Source: Monocercomonoides exilis (Eukaryota; Preaxostyla; Oxymonadida; Polymastigidae). Taken from it: 64,000 nucleotides of DNA. The DNA lies in contig LSRY02000060.1 in assembly GCA_001643675.2 (NCBI GenBank), positions 242,501 to 306,500 of the forward strand, written 5' to 3'. The position numbers and the translations under genes were made by a program. Under the pieces are notes generated by a model. That model did no database searches. It was not told the DNA's origin and saw nothing but the letters and a program-made list of their open reading frames with translations. Positions 45,566-56,131 of the stretch are shown piece by piece (positions within the stretch are counted from its first letter, which is position 1; each line of letters opens with the position of its first letter).

Positions 45566-48500
45566 TATTTCATATTTTATTGCTAATTATTAAAGATCCA
45601 AAACACAATTGAAAGTTGTTAAAAACAAAGCAAAAATTACCATTTATGACGATGATAACGATGAAACAAATTTCGATGAAGATGAAAATTCAAGTGAAAG
45701 TTTATCATCTTTGTATTGTGAAGATGAAAACAAACAAGCATGTTCTTCATTTCAAGCGATGGAAAAAGTCAAAATTCATCTAAAAAATATGTTAATTACA
45801 AATAATAATTTACTAAACGAAAAGCTTTTTGAAAAACATGAAATTCATGAAGTGTCCATTTCGTGCAGGAGAAAACAAAACAATTATTCTGACATCTTAT
45901 TTTATTTGGGTCCAATGGAATTTAAATGTACTATATGTGGAGCACTGCATTTCAAATCTGAAATTCAAAGAAAGAGAAATGGAATAAATTATTTTAATGA
46001 CTGTTGTAGTGGATTACACAAACCTCTAATCGATATCGATCACTTTCCAGATATTCTCCGTACTCTTTTTAATCATGAGCATCCAGAAAGTGACAATTTT
46101 TTTGAAAACATCAGAAAAATTAACTGTTTGCTTGCTTGCGGTTCTTTTAATGCAGAAACACCAGATTATTTCTCCATGCAATTCACAATTAAAGGAGAAA
46201 CGAAGAGAAGAGCCTATCCTATGAAGTCATTAAGTTATGATGATCCAAAATTTGGTCAAGTTTATATTCTTGACACAGAAGAAGCAACTGAAAAATTCAA
46301 AAGAAACACACATAATAAGCGAGTTTATTTTAATCTATTTTCTTCTCTATTTCAATGGTTCCGAAATTCTAATCCCTTTGCAAAAAGCTATAAAATGATG
46401 AATGATGTTAACTCAAAGGATCGGAAAAAGGCAATGGAAATGGGAAGAAAAATGAAAAAAGTTTGCCTCACTTTTGATCCAGAAGGCAGAAACCTTGGGA
46501 TAGAGTTTGCTGCTCAGCAATCGAACGAAGTTGCTGCAATATTCGTCAGAAACGATGGACTGCCTCCTGTGCAGCGATTAACCATATATGCTAAAGAAGA
46601 CAAGTTGTCAACTATTTCCATGAACGATCCTTTGTGTGATCCATTTATTCATCCTTTGTTCTTTCCAAACGGAGAAGTTAACGAAGATGACAAAAATGAG
46701 AAAGTTAAAAAAAAGAATAATTTTCATCAAATGTTGATGAAGTTGGATTTTCAGATGAGAAACAAAGTGACAATAACAAATCGAATTCAGATTATGAAAG
46801 TGAAATGAAAAAAAAAAGATCACACAAAACAAAAAAAAAAAGAAGATCCAGATCAAATATTAGAACACATGTACTCAACGTTATTGCAATCAGAAATTCA
46901 CGGTCTCCAATTCATCTTGGAGGGAAACTATTTCAACAATATATCGTTGATTCCTTCTGTCGAATAGAAGGAATGAAGACTTTATACTATCAAACACATC
47001 AACAGCAAATGTTCGGAGGTTATTATAATCAACTGAATGAGGCGTTCAATAACAATGATTTCGATGTTGATACTCTTTCATCCTCTTCCTCTTTATCCTC
47101 TTCCTCATTTTCTTTGAATCAAAAAATATTGTTGGGAAGAAGAATAATACTTCCTTCCTCCTTTGTTGGAAGTCCCCGATGGTCAAAACAATGCTATATG
47201 GACGCCATGAGCATTGTATCAAAATACGGAAAGCCAGATATCTTTCTGACTTTCACGTGCAATCCAAAATGGCCTGAAATAATCGAGAACATCGCTTCGC
47301 CGCACATTCATCAAGCGGATAGGTTAGATCTAATTGCAAGAGTATTCAAACTCAAACTCGATGAATTAATGAGAGACATAAAGAAGGGAATACCATTCGG
47401 TTCACTCAAAACATATGTATAAAAAACTGAGTTTCAGAAAAGGGGACTACCGCATTGCCATTTGCTTCTCACTTTGCATGATCAAAACAAACCAAGAACA
47501 TCAGAGGACATTGATAAATGCATATGTGCAGAAATTCCCCCTCTCAGTGAAGATGGATCAAATAATAATTTGAGAGAAATAGTATTAAGGCATATGGTTC
47601 ATGGACCATGTGGGTTAGATAAACCAAATGCCCAATGCATGACTGATGGAAAGTGTCAAAAGCGCTTTCCGAAACAATTTTGTGAAGAAACAACCAAGGA
47701 TAGACAAGGTTTTATTAAATACAGAAGAAGAAAAGGTGAAGTGGTCATATTAAACAAAAAAGAAATTGACAATCGATGGATTGTTACGCACAATCCCTAC
47801 CTGCTTCGAAAGTTCAATGCACATATCAACGTTGAAATATGTTCCTCAGTTTTCAGTGTAAAATATCTTTACAAATATGTGTATAAAAGGCCAGATAGAG
47901 CTTCCATGAAAATTTTGAACAAAGAAATTGCTTTATGTTCGGATGGACCAATAACAATCATTTCCTCATCCGCATCCGCATCCGCATCCGCATCGAATTC
48001 ATCTTCAATGATCTCTAATATTGTTAAGACAGACAATGAAAAAGAAAAAAGTGAAAAAAAAAAATAGACGAAATCAGAAACTATATAGATATGAGATATG
48101 TCGGATCCCCAGAAGCATGTTGGAGGTTGTTCGAATATTCGATGCAAAGAATGTCACACACTGTAGTTCGTTTGGCTGTTCATCTCCCTGACAAGCAGTT
48201 TGTTTTCTTTCGTTCGGGAAAAGAATATGAAGCCATGGAAAATGCACAACATAGAGACACAACTCTGACTGCATTCTTTAAATTGAATGCTGAGAGTCAA
48301 AAGAAATTTGAAGAGAACATTTCAGATGATCCCCATGATTCAAGATCTTTGACATATTCAGAGGTTGGAAGCAAATTCATTTACGACAAAAAGATTTATT
48401 CCTGGAAAAATCGAAGCTGCAAATTAAAAATCGTCACAAGGTTGTTCACAGTCGGTCCAAGAGATCAAGAAAGATATTATCTTCATCTGCTTCTTTTAAA

Positions 48501-50606
48501 TGTTAAAGGTCCAACATCTTATGAGTATCTGAAAACATTCGACAACGACATTCATAACACTTTCAAGGAAGCAGCAGCATCCAGAGGTTTGTTGTCAGAA
48601 GATTTTAACTGGGACCAATGTTTGGAAGAAGTTGCCTCAGTTGGATCGCCAAATCAACTCCGAAAAGTATTCGCACAAATTCTTCTGTTCAACAATGTTG
48701 TGAATCCAGAGGAGTTGTGGAAGAAATACAAAAAGAATATGTCCGAAGATTATCTGATGAAAGGAGATGAGGAAAATTCCGCTTATTCGAAAGCTTTCTA
48801 CGATATATGGAAAAAAATACGGACTTTCAAGCTTTTTATGCACAAAGCACAAAAAAATTGCTTCACTTATAACTTTATTTAACATACTCAGATTTCAAAA
48901 AAAATTTGAAATTCAGATTCATTAACAGGCATCATTGAAATATAAACATAAAGTTTTCCAACATTTCACGAATGTCAAAAAATGGGTCCATTTTTTGTTG
49001 TGTTCTTTGAAATAAAAAGTCAATGAAAAGTGCATAATTTTTCAATGAAAATGGCAGAAGCAAAATATTTTGCACCATTTACTTTTTATTTCGTTCCGAA
49101 AACAAAAATCTTGAAGATCTGATATCTGCCCCTCCCGGACCTATACCCATTAAATGCATTGATGATTTATCACAAGATGATCACATGTTATTAGCTTCAA
49201 GAAATATTCAGTTGCTAAATGAAAAACAAAAGGAGGCATTTGAGAGTATCAAAGAAAGCATTCTGAGTTCATCCCGAGGTTCAACAGTTTGCAATTGTCA
49301 TTTTTTGGATGGACCTGGTGGAAGCGGAAAAACTTTTCTATATAATGTGATTTTCCATTATTTGTCTGCACATTCAGTCACATGTCAATGTGTTGCTTGG
49401 ACAGGGATCGCTGCAACTTTGCTTCCAAAAGGGAAAACTGTTCACTCTCTTTTTCGTCTTCCTGTGCCCATTGAGGAACATAATGCAATTTCTCTAATGG
49501 AACTGAATTCAGAAGAAGCCCGATCATTAAGAAAAGTGAAATGTGTTATTTGGGATGAGGCACTAATGGTACAGATATATGCATTAACTGCTATCAATAC
49601 TCTTCATCAAGATCTGCATGAGAACAAGGATTTTTTTGGAGGAGTTTTGATGGTTTTGAAAGGAGATTTTTGGCAACTTCCACCTGTTGTGAAGGGAGGA
49701 GGAAGATAAGAAATGACTTCTTTAAGTTTCAAGAGTTCTGATCCATGGAGTTCGTTTCAGGTCCATTCCCTATCAACAAACATGCGGACAGGAGCAGATA
49801 CAGCATTTGCAAGCTTTCTCAGAAAAGTTGATGATGGTGATTAATCGATCATGGATAAAAACAAAAAAATTGATGCTTCACGGTGGAGAATAAATGAGGA
49901 TCAACTAATTCAAAGTGTGTTCGGAAACAAATTCAACGACATGGAAGAAATAAAAATGATGAAAAATCGTTGTATATTATGCACAAAAAACGATGACACA
50001 TTTGAAGTGAATAGTCAAATTCAAGATCTTATTAATTCAGAATCAAGAACTTACACCAGTGCAGATTCAGCAGAGTTTGAAGATCCCAATGACGATTACA
50101 CATCATTTTGAATTGAATATCTTAATTCACCGACTCCTTCTGGATTGCCACCGCACCAGCTTCATTTAAAGGTTGGAGCAATTGTTATTCCACTCAGAAA
50201 TTTGGACCTCGCTAATGGCCTTTGCAACGGAACTAGGCTAATAGTGGAGCAGCTGGGGAAGCAGTGTATTTGATGCAATCCAATTTCGAATTTGTTTAAT
50301 AAAAATTCTTCTGTAATTCTTGCTCCAATACTTACAACAGCCAGAGACAGGACGCTGCCATTTTGTCTCAAACGCCTGCAGATCCCGGTTCGTGTTTCTT
50401 TCGCTATGACCATTAACAAAGCGCAAGGGCAATCTTTTTCACACGTTGGGTTGTATCTTCCAAACCCAGTTTATTCTCATGGTCAACTGTATGTTGCCAT
50501 GAGCCGATGCAGTTGAAGCAAAAATTTAAACATTGCACTCCCTCATAAAAGAGAATATCAACAAAACAAGATTGTAAACATCGTATATAAAGAATTAATT
50601 CAATAA

Positions 50607-52417
50607 CCAACTGTTTTCATCAACGTATTTCCGAAATCAGACTTTTTGACGGTTTGTGTTATAAAATTTTATTTGATGCATAATAAATAATTTCATTGTT
50701 TATATTATAAATAGCAATTTTTTCCACAATCAAATTTCCACATTTCTTTTTTTTCTTTTTGATCCATGACTTTTTTCATTCATTTTCTGATTAAAAAGTT
50801 TTGATTTCATTCGGAAAGAGAAACATTGAATTATTTGTTTTGTGGATGATATCAAATTCATGTTATAATAAGAATAACTTTGACTAATAATCAAGAAAGT
50901 CACTATTTCAAAATAGTCCTAATTACTGTTAAGTATTTTATCGGATAGTGGATCATTCAATTTCCCAATTCTTCGAAAAACATTTACTAACGATGAAGAA
51001 CAATTCTTGACAACACAGGTTCAAATTTTTCACAAGTTTAACTTTACTATAATATTATGGAAAAATTGAAAAAAAGAGGATCTTTTGTTTATTAACTGTT
51101 TTCTATTGTAATTATGTGAATTTTTTCATCAAATCACAAAATATAAAATAATTATTAAAAGATTTTATGAAATTCGAAAAACAACATTGACATAACATCA
51201 AAAAAAGAAATTCAATTAAATTGTTCTCATCTTTCATTTATCATGAAGAAATTCTATGAAAAACCACAAATTGACTTCAAATTCGAATATTTGAATGAAA
51301 ATCGATTCAGTTATTAGAAAAGCAGATTGTAACAGCCAATTCTGTTGAAAATGAAGTTAATATTGAAAAAATATAATATTGAATGAAAGATACATACATT
51401 CACTTTATGCTATTTAATTTCCAAAATGTGATCTCAAGCACTCACCTTTGGGAAATCTCTTCATCCAGCTGAGAAATTAATGTGTAAAATGCGCTTTATG
51501 ATTATCAAAAAGTGCGTCAAAGCAACATATTGCAATTAAAAACATGAAACATACAAGCAATTTTCATTAAAAAATCTTAATTGATAAATAAAATACTTGT
51601 GATGTTTTCATTGATATAATTCACATTATCATGGGATGATTTGATCAATTTTTTATTTTTTTTCAACTTTTTGAAATTCATCAATTTTGAGTATGAAATG
51701 TTAATTATAATCAAATATTAAATAAATTTGACTGTTTAAAATTAAATAAAATCTCCAATTTCTATGTTCTTTATCATCTTGTTAAGACTTGAAAAGTTTA
51801 TTTGAAAATTTTTTAATTTTTTTAATGAATAATAAAAAAGCTGCAACTCACATATTTACGTGTTAAGCAATTGTTCTAATGTAAAATGCTATATTTTTTG
51901 CAATTCATCTTCCAAAAATTACAATTTGAAAAAATGTGCGAAAAATTTTTATTTTTTCGCAATAATATTTTTTTCTTCTTCATATAGAATATGTTTGATT
52001 TTTTTGCAAAACCAACTTTCAAATGTTAAATTTCACAGAAAAAAATAACCAATATTTGTTTGTTTCATATGGTTCAAAAAAATGCAAACTTTTGATATTT
52101 TTGTTGATTTGTATTATTATTTTTTGAAAGCTTTATGTCATTTTTAAATTTTTCGATTAATGTTTCAGATAATGAGTTTTGACAGCACAAATCCCCAATT
52201 TTTGACATATTTATGATGTAATGCATGCAAAGCACGCATTACATTTTCTATTAACATTTATATGATTTTTGATCAAAAAATTTCCATTAAAAATATTTAG
52301 AAAAATTCAATTCTTTCAATTTTGTTCCAAATTATACCAAATTGAGAGACACATTTCGCACAAATGTGATGATGACGTGAGTGCACGCCGGCCGCAAGGC
52401 AGGCGCATGCAAACTCG
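50607..52417. other. 3' flank of the Helitron-like element
   Basis: AT-rich, no gene. Near its end, GTAATGC...GCATTAC (52218-52243) forms a perfect 7-bp stem, and the last 40 bp are GC-rich (GTGCACGCCGGCCGC), unlike anything around them. Rolling-circle elements characteristically end just after such a structure, which fits the mapped junction at 52417. Confidence 0.5.
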
Positions 52418-52472
52418 TTTCTTTAATTCTTTCTTTCACATTATTGATATTCTTTAATGATTCATTTTTCAT
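52418..52472 (-). pseudogene. Fibre gene 1, displaced 5' part
   Basis: ATG at 52472; encodes MKNESLKNINNVKERIKE, the same coiled-coil repeat type as the start of 18934-18057. Joining 52418 to 18934 restores codon phase exactly. A TTTTTATC promoter-like motif lies upstream (52563-52556), and fibre gene 2 ends just before it at 52585. Confidence 0.7.
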
Positions 52473-52584
52473 CTGCTGTTGCTGTTTCTACTAAAGAAAC
52501 ATCAGAGCTATATTAGCTTTGATTGTTTTTAATGAGGAACTCATTTATGAATTGATAAAAATAAGTTGAACTTCTTATTTTTGC

Positions 52585-53741
52585 TTAATAAAATGGAATA
52601 CTAACTGGATATGTTATATTCAACTCTATTCTTCCCTTATTGTAATACACCACTTGTTGAGATTTAATTTCCACAGTTATGTTAGATACTCCATCATATT
52701 TGATTCGAACAGAACATGTACAATTATTTTCATAACCATCACCACATCTAACTGTTATGCTGAATACGTAGTGAGATCCATCTGTGTATGGTGGAGCAAA
52801 AAAATTTTTGCATTGGGCGCTGTGAATTTACCAATTTGAATCCAAGCAGTTTTGTCATAGCCCGAGAGGCTTTCAATATCTCCTCTGACATACATAGTGG
52901 CAATATCTCCATATCGATAAATGCATCTGAATGGATTCTTAAGCAAGCTATTGCCAGTGAAGAAAAGTTTTTCGGAAGTTGGAATTCTGACTGCTCCAAC
53001 TTTATTGTCAACGTATTGTTTCGTTACCAAGTGATAAATATTAGTTGGAACTGCTGATGTTTTTATTGCATTAGAAAATGTTTTGCTTCCAGTGATAGTT
53101 TCTGTTCCACTTAAATGAACCACACTTTCGTCATTTGCTTTCGAAGAATCACTTGGATGAATATGATCTTCTCTTGCATATTTATCTGATGTTCCAGCAT
53201 TAACAGAACCATCCATTAACGGATAACTTGTTCCTGCTTTTTCTGATAATTCATCAGGAAGAACATTAACTGATAGCTTTCCACTTTCATCCAATCCTGC
53301 ATATCCATTTGCTTTATCTTTATTTGTTGTTTTTTCATATCCTTCCAACTCAATTCCTGTTAAATCTATCATGTCTTCTGATATGGTTAGATATGATGAT
53401 GCAATTTTTCCGTTATTGTCAAGAGGAACATATCCATTCGCTTGCCCTTTATTCTCAATCTTCTCGCAAGTTTCAACAATATTATCAATCTTAACTGCTT
53501 TATAGTACTCGTTAAGCCTACCCACACTGACATCACTAACATCACACTCACTTTTCTTTTGCGCTGTTCCATCCCACCAGTAATCAGGAACGTTATTTCC
53601 TTTTATAAGTATTAATTGTCCTTTTACGAGATTTCCTTTGTTCACATCGATCCAAGTTTGCATCTCTGAAGCTGAATCAAACACTAAATTTCTTGTGCCT
53701 GTCTGTCTGAGCTGTCTCTGATAAATATCTGATGTTTGCAT
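52585..53741 (-). pseudogene. Phage-like fibre protein 2
   Basis: Start chosen at ATG 53741 (MQTSDIYQRQLRQ), because the frame upstream runs into the divergent gene. The N-terminal module FDSASEMQTWIDVNKGNLVK ... NNVPDYWWDGTAQ matches that of fibre 1. Repeats follow with GYVPLDNNGKI and GYAGLDESGKL, the ARLDE-style linkers of phage tail fibres, then DKYAREDHIHPSDSSKAN and SGTETITGSKTFSN. Near an A7/T7 run (~52800) the frame shifts; the continuation reads FFAPPYTDGSHYVFSITVRC then SITYPVSIPFY-like sequence to TAA 52585-52587. Likely a virion fibre paired with fibre 1. Confidence 0.75.
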
Positions 53742-53794
53742 TTTCAATGATATTAAAAAACTAAAATTAATCGTTTTAACTGTTTTTAAAGATA

Positions 53795-54568
53795 ATGTTA
53801 AAAACACTTGTGAAAGTCCCTCCAAAAAGATCCATTAAACAATTGAAAGTGGAATTTTTGCGTAGCTCTGTGTGCAGTGAACTGTTCTCATCAGATTCAG
53901 ACACTCAAACCACTAATCATAACACTAAGAGTAATAATGAAGAAAATATTAATGAAAGAAATCTTTTTAATTCCAATGAAAATAGTATGCCTATTCCAAT
54001 TTCTGTATCAGCAAATTTAACCAAATCAACAAATACTTCAACTCCATCGATGTCTAATACAATAAACGTAAATGTGGCTGCAGGAAACACTGATTCAACA
54101 AAGGAGGCAGCTTCCAGAAGCTGCGAGCACTCGCTGCTTCCTACGAGGAACACAGGAAGAAACCAGCAGGAGCAAGAACAATCAATTCCTGAAGCACTTC
54201 CTTCACAAACAGATTAGTTCGACAATTTCACTGCTTATCCTTCTGTTCCATTTGAACCATCAGCGCCCTCTTCATCAACACATCCTTATCCATTGCATTC
54301 GATGCGAGAATCAATAACTATTAATCCTGATGACGAAAACAGATTTAAAGATAAATATTTCGAGTTGCTCATTAATGTGATCAATTTTCCAAAAAAAGTT
54401 CTCAAGAGTTGCATTGAACCCAGTAAAATGATTATTCTTCCTGCTGATGAATTATCAATAATGATTGCATTATTGTCAGGAGTTAACGATGTTGAAATCA
54501 TTATTGAAGAACAAGCAGTGTCGTGTTTAGGAAAAGTCAAGTTCATTAAAGATATCTCTCGAATATAA
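53795..54568 (+). pseudogene. Maverick hypothetical protein, divergent from fibre 2
   Basis: Basic N-terminus (LVKVPPKRSIKQLKVEFLR), an Asn/Ser/Thr-rich middle, then an in-frame TAG at 54215-54217. The same frame continues (FDNFTAYPSVPFEPSAPSSS ... DDENRFKDKYFELLINVINF ... GVNDVEIIIEEQAVSCLGKV) to TAA 54566-54568. The compact C-terminal ~90 residues look globular. Function not recognised; possibly a virion or accessory protein, given its position between fibre and KilA-N genes. Confidence 0.55.
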
Positions 54569-55001
54569 GTCGGTGGATTGGATCTTCAAATATAATATAA
54601 TCACATTTACAACAGGCTATTAGGTTATCATGTCTCTCTTGTTCACACATTCTTGAATAAATCGAAAGAAAAATAAATGAATATATATATTTTTATAATA
54701 TAATATAGTCACCTGAATTACAGGCAACGATTATTGATGTCATAACGAAGTTCTGATCTCGCAAGAATCCCTGTCGGGTATCATTTTTGACAAGACAACT
54801 TTTTATAAACAAGTATAAAAGTATTATCAGAAAAATAAATTTTGTCAAATTGTTATTTACTAAGCAATTATTTCTCTTTTTGGATTCAAAGATCGTATGG
54901 TTGTTAAGATTTTTTCAATTTCAGATTCTTCAAATGCATAAGGAAGTTTCATGTCTAATTTCTGAGTAGTTATCTGCCTGATGTTCATACTTGCTGGAAA
55001 T
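54569..55001. other. Intergenic region between convergent Maverick genes
   Basis: No gene supported; the 54787-54969 frame has no protein character. AT-rich. Confidence 0.5.
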
Positions 55002-55639
55002 TCAAATTGATATATACTCTAATGATCTTGAAGTATCAGCTGATAACCTAAATAGTTCATCAGATATTTTTTCTATCGATAACTTTTTAACACAATTGGT
55101 ATCAGGAACTGATGTGTTGGATATGTATTCTTTTTGAACAGTCACTGACTGTTTAAGTTCTTCGATTATCTTACGTTGTTCTTCAATAATACTATCTTTT
55201 ATTGTTTTAAATGATTCTCCTGTAACTTGCGTTCGTTAATTGCATCCATAACTTTTCCAACTTCCACAGCGTATTCAGGAGATGCCCATATAGCGATATA
55301 GTTAATCAATCGCGGATCAACATATGTTCCTATAGTTTGTTTATTGTACCCTTTTTTCAACTCGTATTCATTCCATGTAATATTGCATTCATTTTTGCAT
55401 TCATCACATGCGTCCCAATTCTGGGACGCTTCATATTCTTGAATAAATTTTGCCAAATATAATTTCCATGCACCATTTTCATGAATCTTAGCATACCTTC
55501 TCTGATTGAATTGATAACACATTTTTGTGGCATTAATGAACTTGTCTTTTTCTCTAATTATTACAGATATACCGTTGTGTGCTCCAAGAATAAAAACTTC
55601 ATCATTCACAGTCAATAATTGTTTGTCAACGTTGTTCAT
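55002..55639 (-). pseudogene. KilA-N domain protein with C-terminal coiled coil
   Basis: KilA-N DNA-binding domain at residues ~20-135: GISVIIREKDKFINATKMC, the conserved Trp in ENGAWKLYLAKF, TYVDPRLINYIAIWASPEYA and VEVGKVMDAINE. The annotated frame ends LQENHLKQ at TAA 55199, but a one-base shift there continues with TIKDSIIEEQRKIIEELKQS ... KISDELFRLSADTSRSLEYI to TGA 55002-55004, a coiled-coil tail common after KilA-N domains in DNA viruses. Probably a regulator or DNA-binding protein. Divergent from the primase-helicase, with GATAAAAA 12-19 nt upstream of its start. Confidence 0.8.
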
Positions 55640-56131
55640 CTTTTACAGAAGATAAAAAAAACAAAAAAATAAAAATTAACGTTAATTTATTGTGACACAT
55701 ATAAAGGTCACATAAGTGTACACTTCCTGAAAATAACATCAATATTGGGGTGGGTGGGATATCCCACATACCGCGTTAATATTTATCTCTAAATAATATT
55801 TGTTGTTGTTTATTTGTATCAAATCCATCGAAATGATAGTCAAATATGATGCGGCACAAGTGACTAAGTTTTTCATGTGCCAACATGTGTCATGTCGATT
55901 TTATATATAAGAAGTACTGATTTCAGTCTCAATATTGATCAATCTTACATCAAAAACTGTATAAGACCGGAGCAAGTGGAGTGGAGCAAGTTGTAAAATC
56001 GTTATCTCTAAAAACAGCGGCCATACGGACATATTGGTCATATATATGAAAAAAATGCATTTGAATACTAAAATCTTAAATAAGCTTTGTTTTTAAAAGA
56101 CTGGATTTTTTTGCTTTAACTAAAAAGACAA
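55640..56131. promoter_or_regulatory. Divergent intergenic region, KilA-N / primase-helicase
   Basis: Contains CAGAAGATAAAAAA (55646-55659) for the minus gene, a short palindrome GGGATATCCC (55756-55765) and TATATAT blocks near the plus gene. No reading frame. Probable bidirectional promoter. Confidence 0.45.

Larger units (their letters stand above)
27427..45595 (+). other. Candidate Helitron intron 1 hosting element B
   Basis: Donor GTATCC at 27427; acceptor TAATTATTAAAG ending 45595, with TGCTAAT as a branch-like motif. Splicing joins codons in phase (…VNK|SKTQL…). Without element B and one TA the intron would be about 78 nt, similar to other introns in the window. Confidence 0.5.
27356..50606 (+). 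pseudogene. Helitron-like Rep-helicase, split by element B
   Basis: Exon 1 (27356-27426) encodes an AT-hook-like start, RGRPKKRGRGRPK. After the intron carrying element B, 45596-46800 has a Cys/His finger (FKCTICGALHF ... CCSGLHKP). Rep follows: KQCYMDAMSIVSKYGKPDIF, the HUH motif RGLPHCHLLL (~47450) and the Tyr motif VKYLYKYVYKR (~47860). Then RYVGSPEACWRLFEYS, and a Pif1-type helicase: Walker A GPGGSGKTF (~49312), Walker B VIWDEALM, SPTPSGLPPHQLHLKVGA, TINKAQGQSF and VAMSR. In-frame stops: TAA 47420, 49707 and 49842; TGA 50109, 50271 and 50514. Frame changes sit near 46700 and at an A11 run (48053-48064). About 200 bp before 49090 looks inserted or deleted. Not functional as written. Confidence 0.85.
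18935..52417. mobile_element. 33.5-kb composite Helitron/Helentron-like insertion in fibre gene 1
   Basis: Both edges are the two halves of one coiled-coil reading frame; removing 18935-52417 restores fibre gene 1 in phase. The block carries a Rep-helicase gene (27356-50606), its 5' flank (18935-19483), the hAT insertion (19484-27287), element B (27477-45565) and an AT-rich 3' flank ending in a GC-rich stretch with small hairpins (52218-52243 and near 52380). The junction is ambiguous by one T, consistent with T|T targeting reported for Helentrons. No target duplication is seen, as expected for rolling-circle elements. The exact terminal consensus was not confirmed. Confidence 0.7.

Noticed and set aside
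54787-54969. 60-aa plus-strand frame
   Set aside because: Phe/Lys-rich AT noise in a 3' intergenic region, no motif or promoter.
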